Assembly (NCBI GenBank): GCA_902526565.1
Contig: CABZLP010000004.1
Location: forward strand, 1-64,000
Source: an uncultured Pelagibacteraceae bacterium
Lineage (GTDB): Bacteria > Pseudomonadota > Alphaproteobacteria > Pelagibacterales > AG-422-B15
Reading direction: 5' to 3'
DNA: 64,000 nt
Shown: piece by piece, positions 1-9,849 of the stretch
How the letters are laid out: each line of letters opens with the position of its first letter
How positions within the stretch are numbered: the first letter of the stretch is position 1
Translations under genes and position numbers: made by a program
The notes under the pieces: generated by a model
Databases searched by the model: none
Seen by the model: the letters and a program-made list of their open reading frames with translations, nothing else
Told to the model about the DNA's origin: nothing

Positions 1-2
1 AT

Positions 3-584
3 ATTTATAATCCTATAGATTTAAAAAAAATTAATCAACTCAGCCTCAAGAGAGAAAAATCTTTCTTTACTGAGGATTATATTATTTCGGTAGCTAGACT
101 TGAGAAACAAAAAGATTTCATAACTCTTCTTAAAGCATTCAAAATTATCTCAAATAAATTTAAAACAAATTTGCTAATATTAGGTGAGGGCTCAAACAGA
201 GATATGCTTACAAAATTTATTTATTCACTAAATTTGGAAGAAAGAGTTTTTATGCCAGGTTTTTTGAAAAATCCCTTTTTTTATATTTCTAGAGCCAAAA
301 TATTTGTACATTCATCATTTGCTGAAGGGCTTCCTAACTCATTATTGCAGGCAGTGATGTTAAATAAGTATGTTATAAGTACTGATTGTGATTATGGTCC
401 AAAAGAAATCATAAATGGTTCGGGTTCAGGCAAATTAGTGCCTATAGGTGATTATGATATGATGGCAAAAATGATAGAACAAGCACTTCAACATACACCT
501 TCTACAAAAAAAAATTATGACTTTCTTGAAAAGTTCAACATAGAAAAAATTATTAATGAGTATGAAATGCTCTTCTCTCAATAA
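3..584 (+). CDS. Glycosyltransferase family 4 (5'-truncated by window edge)
   Basis: Open frame continues upstream of the listed TTG at 171 to the window edge (IYNPIDLKKINQLSLKREKSFFTEDYIISVARLEKQKDFITLLKAF...LLILGEGSNRDML); GT4 C-terminal motifs. Confidence 0.8.
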   Translation: MYNPIDLKKINQLSLKREKSFFTEDYIISVARLEKQKDFITLLKAFKIISNKFKTNLLILGEGSNRDMLTKFIYSLNLEERVFMPGFLKNPFFYISRAKIFVHSSFAEGLPNSLLQAVMLNKYVISTDCDYGPKEIINGSGSGKLVPIGDYDMMAKMIEQALQHTPSTKKNYDFLEKFNIEKIINEYEMLFSQ

Positions 585-1831
585 TGAAAAAAAATTTACT
601 TAATTCATGTATAATTTACATACATATATTTTTTCTAGCGGTCGGCACAAGCACACTTTCTCCCAAAATAGGTCTGATCCCAATTTTAGATTTTCTATTA
701 ATTATATATTTTCTTTTAAACTTCAGAAGTATTTCTATCACATTTAGAGAAATTCGAGATATTGTTTTTGTATTGGGTATCTTCGTATTTATTCAATTAG
801 TTTCAACTGTTGTTAATTCTTATTTAATAATTAATACTACACTAGATAATACTGTAAGCCTTTTACAATATATATCATATCTTATGATTTTAATCGTTTA
901 TTATGATTTTCTGAGAAATTATCCATATCAATTTCATAAATTAATTATCACATTTATATTAGGAATTTTAACACTCATTTGTGTAGATATTTATGTAGCT
1001 AGTCAAATAGCAAACTGGAATTTTGTTGAAAATTATGGCAGATATATTTTTGCAGAAAAATATTCAAATGATGAGTACTGCATTACTTCATTATTTTGTT
1101 ATAGCCTCATAAATGTTAACACACTTGGAAGCTATGTAGGTATTGTATCATTTCTTTTTTTTGGCCTTTTGATGAATCCAACAAAAAATAGAAATTTTAG
1201 TTTCAATACTATTTTGTTTTTATTGTTGCTTATTTTCTTATTTATTTCTATTGGGCTTGGGCAAAAAACTGCATATGTCTCGTATATACTACTTTTTATA
1301 GCAACATTTATATATTCTTTTTATTCTTACATAATTAAATATTTTTTATTAGGTAGAGTATTAATAATTTCATTTTTAATTTTACTAATACTTATTATTT
1401 TTTATGATACGGTGATATATTTTCTAGAAACTTTGTATTTTAGGACATTAGGTGAAAATAGACTGAGTTCGTTCAGTACTAGATTTGATTTTGCTTTATA
1501 TGCTGTTAATCTAATAACTAATCCATTTTCAATACTTATAGGCAACGGTAAGGATAGCTATTTTTTTGAAACTGGTATTAATGATCCTCACAATATAAAT
1601 GCCCAATTTTTATTAGAAACAGGAATTGTAGGTTTTATTTTGTACTTATACTTAATATTTAAAATAATTCTAAACGCATATAGACATGGTACATTTTTTG
1701 CATACACATTCATTATTATGTACATGACAATCTCAAACGCAAATGGATTAGCATTTCAATCTCATACAGCTTGGATTTCTTTTGTATTCATTTTTTATTT
1801 AGGCGCAAAAAGTAAGTTTAACTTAAAATGA
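584..1831 (+). CDS. O-antigen ligase/polymerase-like multi-pass membrane protein
   Basis: Many hydrophobic helices, late-position GNGKDSYFFETGINDPHNINAQFLLETG region like O-antigen ligase; flanked by glycosyltransferases. Confidence 0.65.
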   Translation: MKKNLLNSCIIYIHIFFLAVGTSTLSPKIGLIPILDFLLIIYFLLNFRSISITFREIRDIVFVLGIFVFIQLVSTVVNSYLIINTTLDNTVSLLQYISYLMILIVYYDFLRNYPYQFHKLIITFILGILTLICVDIYVASQIANWNFVENYGRYIFAEKYSNDEYCITSLFCYSLINVNTLGSYVGIVSFLFFGLLMNPTKNRNFSFNTILFLLLLIFLFISIGLGQKTAYVSYILLFIATFIYSFYSYIIKYFLLGRVLIISFLILLILIIFYDTVIYFLETLYFRTLGENRLSSFSTRFDFALYAVNLITNPFSILIGNGKDSYFFETGINDPHNINAQFLLETGIVGFILYLYLIFKIILNAYRHGTFFAYTFIIMYMTISNANGLAFQSHTAWISFVFIFYLGAKSKFNLK

Positions 1832-2820
1832 GGGTAATGTGGATACATAACTGGCAGCCAGATAGATTGCCTCCTTTAATTTTAAATTCTATTAAAGGAT
1901 TCAAAAAACTAGATATTGAAATACAACTCGAATATCTCGGTAATTTAAGGTCTACAAGTAATATTTACAATAAAATAAAATATTTGAAAGACGCATCAAA
2001 AAACTTTGATCTTATTCATTCTCAATATGGTTCAATGTGTTCTTACATAGGATCTTTTATTAAGAACAAACCAAAAATTATTTCTTTACATGGAAGCGAT
2101 TTTAACGTCAACGCTGGAAATATAGAAATTAACAATTTTCATACGAGATTAGCAAGATTTTTATCGTTGAGGGCAATGATACATTATGACCATGTAATTT
2201 CTGTTTCAAAAAGAATGCAAAATGAAATAGAGAAGATTATTCCATTTAAGAAAGTATCTTCAATACCTTATCCAATTATAATGGAAGACTTCTATCCAAT
2301 AAATAAAGATCTTGCTAGAGAAAAACTAAACATAGGATTGGATAAAACATTAATTATGTTCAACATCGCAAATATTAATGCCTCAGTAAAAAGATTTAGT
2401 CTTGCTAAAGAGGCTATATCGCTTGTGAAAAAAAAAATATCGAATGTAAAATTGCATATTGTAAATAATGTTTCATATGAGGATGTACCACTTCATGTAA
2501 ATGCATGTAATTTAATTTTATTAACCTCTAAAAGTGAAGGGTGGCCAAATGCAATTAAAGAGGCACTCGCCTGTAATATTCCTTTTGTTTCAACAGATGT
2601 TAGTGATTTATCCTGTATAGCGGATAGAGAAAAATGTTGCAAAATAAGCGAACCAACAGCTAGCGAATTATCAAAAAATATTATTGATGTAATTAATTAT
2701 AATAAAAAAATTGACCTGAGAAAGTATGTTCAAGATATGGATATTGAAAATACATGCAATATAATAAAAGATTTGTACAAAAAAACTATCAAAGAATTTA
2801 AATCAAATGATGAAACCTAA
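1828..2820 (+). CDS. Glycosyltransferase (GT4-like)
   Basis: ISLHGSDFN and SKSEGWPNAIKEALACNIPFVSTDVSD motifs; 4-nt overlap with upstream gene. Confidence 0.8.
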   Translation: MRVMWIHNWQPDRLPPLILNSIKGFKKLDIEIQLEYLGNLRSTSNIYNKIKYLKDASKNFDLIHSQYGSMCSYIGSFIKNKPKIISLHGSDFNVNAGNIEINNFHTRLARFLSLRAMIHYDHVISVSKRMQNEIEKIIPFKKVSSIPYPIIMEDFYPINKDLAREKLNIGLDKTLIMFNIANINASVKRFSLAKEAISLVKKKISNVKLHIVNNVSYEDVPLHVNACNLILLTSKSEGWPNAIKEALACNIPFVSTDVSDLSCIADREKCCKISEPTASELSKNIIDVINYNKKIDLRKYVQDMDIENTCNIIKDLYKKTIKEFKSNDET

Positions 2821-3322
2821 ACCAGCTGCGTTTTTAGATCGTGACGGTACAATAAATATTGATCAAGGTTATGTTTACAAGTCAAAAGATTTCATTTGGA
2901 CAAAAGATGCTATAGAAGCATTAAAATATTTATATAACAAAAATTTCTATATATTTATTGTGACTAATCAATCAGGCATAGCAAGAGAGTATTACACGGA
3001 AAATGATGTAAATGAATTGCATAAGTACATAAATAAAGAATTAAAACAACATAATATTAAAATTCATGATTTTTTTTATTCTCCCTATCATCCAAATGGA
3101 GTCTCGAATAAATATGATCACTTAGCAAATTTAAGAAAGCCAAACAATGGAATGCTTAAATTGGCAGATAATAAGTGGAGAATTGAGAAAAGTAAGAGTT
3201 TTATGATTGGAGATAAATTGTCTGATGTAAGGTGCGGTAAGTCATTTGGTATTAAAAGTTTTTTATATGACAGCAATGTAAGTCTTTTACATTTTGTGAA
3301 AAATATCGTAGAAAATTTTTAA
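2807..3322 (+). CDS. gmhB: HAD-family D-glycero-D-manno-heptose 1,7-bisphosphate phosphatase-like
   Basis: AAFLDRDGTIN and VTNQSGIARE, MIGDKLSDV HAD motifs. Confidence 0.75.
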   Translation: MMKPKPAAFLDRDGTINIDQGYVYKSKDFIWTKDAIEALKYLYNKNFYIFIVTNQSGIAREYYTENDVNELHKYINKELKQHNIKIHDFFYSPYHPNGVSNKYDHLANLRKPNNGMLKLADNKWRIEKSKSFMIGDKLSDVRCGKSFGIKSFLYDSNVSLLHFVKNIVENF

Positions 3323-3328
3323 ATAAAT

Positions 3329-4234
3329 ATGAATACATTAAACATACCCAGCTGGTTTAAAAATACAATTTTGAATAAGCCTGAAATACGATCAGTAAAA
3401 ATCAAGGGAACAAAAATTGTTTATAATGTTTGGGGAGAAAAATCTAAACCAGGTTTAATTTTTATACATGGTGGAATGGCGCATGCAGAGTGGTGGAGTT
3501 TCATAGCTCCATATTTTGCTAAAACACATAGAGTAATAGCCATGAACTTAGGAGGCATGGGAGATAGTGATTGGAAAAAAAAGTATTCGGTTGAATCATG
3601 GGGAGCAGAAATTGTAGGAGTTTGTAAGAAAGAAAAGTTAACTAAACCCATTTTTATAGGACACAGTCTTGGTGGAATGTGTGGTGTTTATGCAGCATCT
3701 TTAATGAAAAAGAAACTATATGGTTTAGTTATAGTTGATACTGCAATAATGCCTCCAACAGATAATCCACCAAAGTTTGATTTAAAAGTAAGAGCTAATA
3801 AAGTATATAAAAAAATGTCAGATATTATTGACCGTTTTAGATTAGTTCCATCTCAAAGTGATGCCCTAGAATATGCAATGAGCTTCATTGCTGAAAAATC
3901 AATCAAGAAGGTAAGGGGTGGCTGGACTTGGAAATTTGATCCAAGTTATATGAATATTTTTACAAGTGAAAATTTTGCTGAAAGACAAGCTGTTTTAAGA
4001 AAAACACTCAAAGGTCTTAAGTGTAGGGTTGCAGTATTCAGGGGAGAAAAATCATCTATCTTTCCGGGTTTTAGCGCTAAATACATGAATGAACTAATGG
4101 ATAAAAAATCACCAATTATTAACATACCCGAAGCTCATCATCATATTATGGTAGATCAACCTTTAGCGCTCGTTTCAGCCTTAAGATCATTGATTATTGA
4201 CTGGGATCATTCAAAGCCATCTAAAGCACTGTAA
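3329..4234 (+). CDS. Alpha/beta hydrolase
   Basis: FIHGGMAHAEWW, GHSLGGM nucleophile elbow, HHHIMVDQP catalytic His. Confidence 0.8.
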   Translation: MNTLNIPSWFKNTILNKPEIRSVKIKGTKIVYNVWGEKSKPGLIFIHGGMAHAEWWSFIAPYFAKTHRVIAMNLGGMGDSDWKKKYSVESWGAEIVGVCKKEKLTKPIFIGHSLGGMCGVYAASLMKKKLYGLVIVDTAIMPPTDNPPKFDLKVRANKVYKKMSDIIDRFRLVPSQSDALEYAMSFIAEKSIKKVRGGWTWKFDPSYMNIFTSENFAERQAVLRKTLKGLKCRVAVFRGEKSSIFPGFSAKYMNELMDKKSPIINIPEAHHHIMVDQPLALVSALRSLIIDWDHSKPSKAL

Positions 4235-4323
4235 TGTATATATAAAATAGGCATTAGTAATTTAATATTAACTAAAAAAAACACTGTTAAATTCGATATT
4301 TAGAAATATATTATCTGCTTGTC

Positions 4324-4434
4324 ATGGATATATCAGAACAAAAAAAAACTTATAGCTTCTTTGGCAAACTAATTTTATGGGGTTCCGTCGGTGTCGTCGT
4401 TGTTTTGGTTTTGATGGCAATTTTTTTAATCTAA
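4324..4434 (+). CDS. aa3-type cytochrome c oxidase subunit IV-like small membrane protein (36 aa)
   Basis: Own translation: MDISEQKKTYSFFGKLILWGSVGVVVVLVLMAIFLI*. MDISEQ..TY..F + single TM is the pattern of the small alphaproteobacterial COX IV family; below the size cutoff of the ORF track. Confidence 0.7.
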   Translation: MDISEQKKTYSFFGKLILWGSVGVVVVLVLMAIFLI

Positions 4435-4446
4435 CTATCTTAATTT

Positions 4447-5568
4447 ATGCGCGCTTACATTTTAAAAGAAAGTGACTCGGAATTCCGTGTATCTGCTTCA
4501 CCAGAAAGTGTAAAGAAAATGGTTGAGTTAGGTATATCGGTAAATATACAAACAACTGCTGGGCAAAATTCAAACTTTTCAGACGAGAGCTATAAAACAA
4601 GTGGAGCTGATATTTTTAACAATACCTCTGATATTTCAAATGCCGATATTATTATTAAAGTTAACAAGCCAACTGACGATGAAATTTCATCAATGAAAGA
4701 AGGCTCTTTATTCATTGGTTCTCTGGATCCTTATAACAGTAAAGAGACGCTAAATAAATTAAGGGATAAGGGTGTAACATCGTTTGCAATGGAATTAATG
4801 CCAAGAATAACACGAGCCCAATCAATGGATATACTCTCTTCCCAATCAAATTTAGCAGGGTACAAAGCTGTTATTGATGCTACTTATCTATTTAATAAAG
4901 CAATGCCTATGATGATGACAGCGGCTGGAACAATAGCTCCTGCTAAAGTGATGGTGTTTGGAGCTGGTGTTGCAGGATTGCAAGCCATTGCGACAGCAAA
5001 AAGATTAGGAGCAATTGTTTCTGCAACTGATGTCAGAATGGCTGCAAAAGAACAGGTCGAAAGCTTAGGTGGCAAATTTGTAATGGTTGAAGATGATGAA
5101 GTTCAAGACGCCGAAACATCTGAAGGATATGCAAAAGAAATGAGTGAAGAATTTAAATTAAAGCAGGCAAATCTAATTTCTGAAACATTGGCTTCACAAG
5201 ATATTGCTATATGTACAGCTTTGATACCTGGTAAAAAAGCTCCACTATTAATTTCTAAGGAACAAGTTAATTCTATGAAGCCAGGATCAATAATTATTGA
5301 TTTAGCTGCTGAAAGCGGAGGTAACTGTGAATGCTCAATCGCTGGAGAAACAAATAACGTAAACGGAGTAAAGGTAGTGGGTGTAAAAAACATTACATCA
5401 ACTATTTCTCAGGACGCCTCGTCCCTTTATTCTAAAAATATTTTAAACTTTTTAGGTTTGTTGATTGATAGTGAGACAAAAGAGTTAAGTATTGATTGGG
5501 AAGATGAGATTATTAAAGGTATACTTGTAACAAAAAATAAAGAAATTACCAATGAGGAGTTCATATAA
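4447..5568 (+). CDS. pntA: NAD(P) transhydrogenase subunit alpha part 1
   Basis: AlaDH/PNT domain protein with GAGVAGLQAIATAKRLGA Rossmann motif; followed by alpha2 and beta subunits. Confidence 0.92.
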   Translation: MRAYILKESDSEFRVSASPESVKKMVELGISVNIQTTAGQNSNFSDESYKTSGADIFNNTSDISNADIIIKVNKPTDDEISSMKEGSLFIGSLDPYNSKETLNKLRDKGVTSFAMELMPRITRAQSMDILSSQSNLAGYKAVIDATYLFNKAMPMMMTAAGTIAPAKVMVFGAGVAGLQAIATAKRLGAIVSATDVRMAAKEQVESLGGKFVMVEDDEVQDAETSEGYAKEMSEEFKLKQANLISETLASQDIAICTALIPGKKAPLLISKEQVNSMKPGSIIIDLAAESGGNCECSIAGETNNVNGVKVVGVKNITSTISQDASSLYSKNILNFLGLLIDSETKELSIDWEDEIIKGILVTKNKEITNEEFI

Positions 5569-5891
5569 TGGAATTGGTTGATCCGAATATTTTTAGATTA
5601 ACAATATTTGTTTTATCAATTTTTATTGGATACTACGTCGTCTGGAGTGTTACGCCAGCCTTACATACGCCTTTGATGGCAGTTACTAATGCAATATCAT
5701 CAGTTATAATTGTTGGTGGATTATTTGCGCTAGTTCTCAGTAGTGATCTATCGCTTTTAGGAAATCTCTCTAAAGGCTTTGGTTTTCTTGCTGTGCTTTT
5801 AGCTGCTGTGAACATATTCGGTGGGTTCCTAGTAACACAGAGAATGCTTGCAATGTATAAGAAAAAACAAAAAAAAGAGGATAAAGACTAA
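5568..5891 (+). CDS. NAD(P) transhydrogenase subunit alpha part 2
   Basis: Small membrane protein between pntA and pntB; VTPALHTPLMAVTNAISSVIIVGG. Confidence 0.9.
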   Translation: MELVDPNIFRLTIFVLSIFIGYYVVWSVTPALHTPLMAVTNAISSVIIVGGLFALVLSSDLSLLGNLSKGFGFLAVLLAAVNIFGGFLVTQRMLAMYKKKQKKEDKD

Positions 5892-7292
5892 ATGCTGACA
5901 AATCTAGTCGCCATTGCGTATGTTGTATCTGGTGTATTTTTTATTATTGCCTTAAGAGGGCTCTCATCTCCAGAAAGTTCCAGAAGAGGAAATATTTTTG
6001 GCATCTTAGGAATGGTAATTGCTATTTTAGCAACTTTATTCTCAGTGAGTTTTTTTAACTCAGATATTCAAACTATCCTATTTGTTGTAGTTGCAATTGC
6101 AATTGGTGGAATAGTAGGGGCAATTATTGCGAAAAGAATTGCTATGACAGATATGCCACAGCTAGTTGCTGGTTTCCATAGCCTTGTTGGTTTAGCTGCA
6201 GTATTTGTTGCACTGGCTGCATTTTATGCACCTGAGGCATTTAAAATTGGTACTTTGGGAAATATAAAAACTTTAAGTTTAGTTGAAATGTCTTTGGGAG
6301 CAGTGATAGGTGCCATCACTTTTTCTGGCTCTGTCATTGCATTTGGGAAACTGCAAGGAATAATGTCTGGTTCTCCGATAGTATTTAAAGGCCAACATAT
6401 GCTCAATTTACTAATTGGGATTGTAATCATCCTAGGCATTGTATATTTTTGCTTCAATCAAGACCAAAAGATATATTTAACAATTATCGCATTGTCATTT
6501 TTAATAGGTTTCTTAATTATTATTCCGATTGGTGGAGCAGATATGCCAGTAGTTGTATCTATGCTTAATTCTTATTCAGGATGGGCCGCAGCAGGTATTG
6601 GATTTACCCTTGGGAATACTGCACTAATAATTACGGGTGCACTAGTTGGATCATCTGGTGCAATTCTCTCATATATAATGTGTGCCGCAATGAATAGATC
6701 ATTTATAAGTGTTATATTAGGTGGTTTTGGGGGCGATGATATTGCAGTTAATAAAGATGTTGAGCAACGGCCAGTTAAAGAAGGAGGCTTTGATGACGCC
6801 GCATTTATAATGAAAAATGCAGGATCTGTGATTATCGTACCAGGTTATGGAATGGCAGTAGCACAAGCTCAGCACGTTCTAAAAGAGATGACTGATGCAT
6901 TGAAAAAAAATGGAGTTAAAGTAACTTTTGCAATTCACCCAGTTGCAGGAAGAATGCCTGGTCACATGAATGTTTTATTAGCAGAGGCTAATGTTCCGTA
7001 TGACGATGTTTTTGAATTAGAAGATATTAATTCAGAATTTTCTCAAGCAGATGTAGCATTTGTAATTGGAGCGAATGACGTTACTAATCCTATAGCTAAA
7101 ACCGACCCATCCTCACCCATTTATGGAATGCCGATACTTGATGTGGAAAATGCTAATACAGTTTTATTTGTTAAACGGGGTAGAGGCTTAGGTTATGCCG
7201 GGGTTGATAATGAATTGTTTTATAGAGACAACACAATGATGCTCTTCTCTGATGCTAAAAAAATGGTTGAGGGTATAGTCAAGGCTTTGTAG
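5892..7292 (+). CDS. pntB: NAD(P) transhydrogenase subunit beta
   Basis: GADMPVVVSMLNSYSGWAAAGIGF, VIIVPGYGMAVAQAQH, HPVAGRMPGHMNVLLAEANVPYD. Confidence 0.95.
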   Translation: MLTNLVAIAYVVSGVFFIIALRGLSSPESSRRGNIFGILGMVIAILATLFSVSFFNSDIQTILFVVVAIAIGGIVGAIIAKRIAMTDMPQLVAGFHSLVGLAAVFVALAAFYAPEAFKIGTLGNIKTLSLVEMSLGAVIGAITFSGSVIAFGKLQGIMSGSPIVFKGQHMLNLLIGIVIILGIVYFCFNQDQKIYLTIIALSFLIGFLIIIPIGGADMPVVVSMLNSYSGWAAAGIGFTLGNTALIITGALVGSSGAILSYIMCAAMNRSFISVILGGFGGDDIAVNKDVEQRPVKEGGFDDAAFIMKNAGSVIIVPGYGMAVAQAQHVLKEMTDALKKNGVKVTFAIHPVAGRMPGHMNVLLAEANVPYDDVFELEDINSEFSQADVAFVIGANDVTNPIAKTDPSSPIYGMPILDVENANTVLFVKRGRGLGYAGVDNELFYRDNTMMLFSDAKKMVEGIVKAL

Positions 7293-7302
7293 CTATATCT
7301 AC

Positions 7303-7500
7303 TTAGCCGTATAATTTTCTTCTTGCCATTTTTCGAGAACGACGGATGTTTTCTGCTTTTTCTCTTAATTTTTTTTGACTGGGCTTTTCGAAGTAAGTTC
7401 TCATTTTCATTTCTTTAAATATACCTTCTCTTTGCATTTTTTTCTTGAGGATGCGTAAAGCTCCTTCAACATTATTATCTTTTACACTTACTTCAACTAT
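7303..7500 (-). CDS. rpsU: 30S ribosomal protein bS21, apparent ATA start
   Basis: Own translation: [65 protein letters not shown]. Clear S21. SD AAGGAGG is 8 nt before ATA; no ATG/GTG/TTG/CTG between the upstream in-frame stop and this codon. Not in the ORF track. Confidence 0.9.
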   Translation of the reverse strand: MVEVSVKDNNVEGALRILKKKMQREGIFKEMKMRTYFEKPSQKKLREKAENIRRSRKMARRKLYG

Positions 7501-7587
7501 CGTACTGCCCTCCTTAAGAGCGTTTCAAATTTGTGGGTTTTTACCATCTTGGAATTCCTTTGTCTAGCCAAATAAAATTATATTCAA

Positions 7588-8661
7588 TTATGAGATAAAA
7601 TTAATGTGACCCATCTTTCTGCCACCTTTTACGATCTTTTTGCCATAGTCGTACTTAATGTTTTTTTTGTAGCTTTTATACTTCATCTTAGATTTTATTC
7701 TTTTTACTCTATTTATTTCATTGCCTATTAGATTTCTCATAAGTCCTTTTTTAAGTATTTTGGGTTTAAGAATTTTTTTTCCTGTAATGGCTTTTATATG
7801 CAACTCAAATTGACTTATATTTGCATTATCAAGTGTTATATGCCCGGAATTATGAACCCTAGGAGCAATTTCATTTACAAAAATATTATTCTCTTTATCA
7901 ATGAAAAATTCAATCGTTAATAATCCAATATAATTAAGCCTTGTAATAATTTTTTTTGATATTTTTAATAGATTACCCTCAATTTCTGCATCTATACTAC
8001 TAGGAGATGTTGTTTCGCAAAGTATATGGTTTTTGTGTACATTGGTGAATGTTGGATAAAAATAAAAATTTCGTTTAATGTCTCTGGCACATATAACCGA
8101 AACTTCTTTTTTAAGATCAATCTTTCTTTCTATAATACAGTCCTGATAGCTATTCTCTTTCCATTTTCTTTCTAAATTTTCAAAATTTTTCACTAATGCT
8201 TGTCCTTTACCATCGTAGCCAAATCTGGTTGTTTTTAATATTACAGGATACCTAATTGAAGTTTTTAGTTTTTTCAAATTATTCTTTTTATTTAGAAGAC
8301 CTATCCCTGCATGGTTAATTTTATTTTTTGAGAAGAATTGTTTCTCTTTTTTTCTATCCTGACTAATAGTCAGAGCTGAAATAGGTGGGTATATTTTCTT
8401 TCTCTTTAATTTTTTTAGAGCTTTAGTCGATACATTTTCAAATTCGTAGGTTATAAGATCTACTTCACTACTAAAATTTTTTAAACTTTCAACATTTTCA
8501 AATGATCCGTAGAACATCTTGTCAGCATATTTTTCTGCTGGAACTCTTTTGCTATCTGAGTAAACGAATACTTTAAGTCCTAACTCATTACATGAATGAG
8601 CTAAAAACATACCTAGCTGTCCACCACCAATGATGCCTACGGTGGAAACTTTTAAACTCAT
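7588..8661 (-). CDS. purK: N5-carboxyaminoimidazole ribonucleotide synthase
   Basis: [20 protein letters not shown]-grasp; [17 protein letters not shown]; adjacent to purE. Confidence 0.93.
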   Translation of the reverse strand: MSLKVSTVGIIGGGQLGMFLAHSCNELGLKVFVYSDSKRVPAEKYADKMFYGSFENVESLKNFSSEVDLITYEFENVSTKALKKLKRKKIYPPISALTISQDRKKEKQFFSKNKINHAGIGLLNKKNNLKKLKTSIRYPVILKTTRFGYDGKGQALVKNFENLERKWKENSYQDCIIERKIDLKKEVSVICARDIKRNFYFYPTFTNVHKNHILCETTSPSSIDAEIEGNLLKISKKIITRLNYIGLLTIEFFIDKENNIFVNEIAPRVHNSGHITLDNANISQFELHIKAITGKKILKPKILKKGLMRNLIGNEINRVKRIKSKMKYKSYKKNIKYDYGKKIVKGGRKMGHINFIS

Positions 8662-9149
8662 TTTTTAGGCTTGATATTTACTGAATGGGTTTGCTTTAAA
8701 CGCCAACTCTTATATTTTTTTTTAAGCATTTTATCTTCACCACTTAATATTGAGATTGCTAGCAAGGCAGCATTTTTTGCCCCGGATTCTCCCACAGCGA
8801 GTGATCCTACAGGAACACCTGCAGGCATTTGAGCGATTGATAACAAGCTATCCAATCCTTTTAATTTTTTAGACTCAACTGGAACACCCAGCACAGGCAA
8901 ATTACTTATTGATGCAGTCATGCCAGGAAGATGAGCAGCTCCCCCAGCTCCTGCAATTATTACTTTAATGCCACTTTTTTCAGCTCCCTCAGCATATGTG
9001 AATAACCTTTTGGGAGTGCGGTGAGCTGAAATAATTTTTACTTCATGTTTAATTTTAAAAGTAGTTAAAATTTTTGATGCATGTTTCATTGTTGACCAAT
9101 CTGATTGGCTTCCCATTATTATGCTAACGAGTGGCAAACTTTTCATCAA
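8658..9149 (-). CDS. purE: N5-carboxyaminoimidazole ribonucleotide mutase
   Basis: [38 protein letters not shown]. Confidence 0.95.
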   Translation of the reverse strand: MMKSLPLVSIIMGSQSDWSTMKHASKILTTFKIKHEVKIISAHRTPKRLFTYAEGAEKSGIKVIIAGAGGAAHLPGMTASISNLPVLGVPVESKKLKGLDSLLSIAQMPAGVPVGSLAVGESGAKNAALLAISILSGEDKMLKKKYKSWRLKQTHSVNIKPKK

Positions 9150-9155
9150 TAAAAC

Positions 9156-9797
9156 TTATTCGTCTATAATTGTATTTGTAGAGGAAAGATTCTCTTTATT
9201 TTGAATATTCATTTCCTCTAATTTTAGCTTTTCTTCTTTTGCTTTTTTCTTTTCAGCACGCTTTATTGAGCGCTCAGCTTTCTCAAGAGCTTCATCTAAT
9301 TCTATTTGCCTACATAGACCAAGACCGATTGGGTCTTGAGGTCTAATATTTGCCATATTCCAATGCGTTCTCTTTCTTATTCCGTCTATAGTATTCTTTG
9401 TACTTCCTACTAAACGAGCTACCTGAGAGTCTTTTAACTCAGGGTGATTTCTAATCAACCAATAGACAGCATCTGGTCGATCTTGTCTTTTAGATAGCGG
9501 TGTATATTTCTTTTTCTTCTTTGATTGTTCTGTCTTTTCAGAGATTTCATTTTCAATAATTTGAAGCCCTTCTTCTTCGGATGCGGCACATCTATCAATT
9601 TCTTCTTTAGTTAATTGGCCACTAGTTATTGGATTTAATCCTTTAATACCTGCACCTACTTCGCCGTCAGCAATACCTTTGATTTCCAATTCGTGCATAC
9701 CACAAAAATCTCCAATCTGTCTGAAAGAGAGGGAAGTGTTATCTACAAGCCAAATTGCAGTAGCTTTTGGCATAAGTGGTAATTTTATTGTTTTCAT
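9156..9797 (-). CDS. DUF1013 / TrcR-family cell-cycle transcriptional regulator
   Basis: MPKATAIWLVDNTSLSFRQIGDFCGMHELEIKGIADGEV N-terminus typical of the alphaproteobacterial DUF1013 family. Confidence 0.8.
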   Translation of the reverse strand: MKTIKLPLMPKATAIWLVDNTSLSFRQIGDFCGMHELEIKGIADGEVGAGIKGLNPITSGQLTKEEIDRCAASEEEGLQIIENEISEKTEQSKKKKKYTPLSKRQDRPDAVYWLIRNHPELKDSQVARLVGSTKNTIDGIRKRTHWNMANIRPQDPIGLGLCRQIELDEALEKAERSIKRAEKKKAKEEKLKLEEMNIQNKENLSSTNTIIDE

Positions 9798-9849
9798 AAT
9801 CTGTAATTAAAAAAATCCTTATATGTTAGTTTATCATTTTTTAAAAGCT

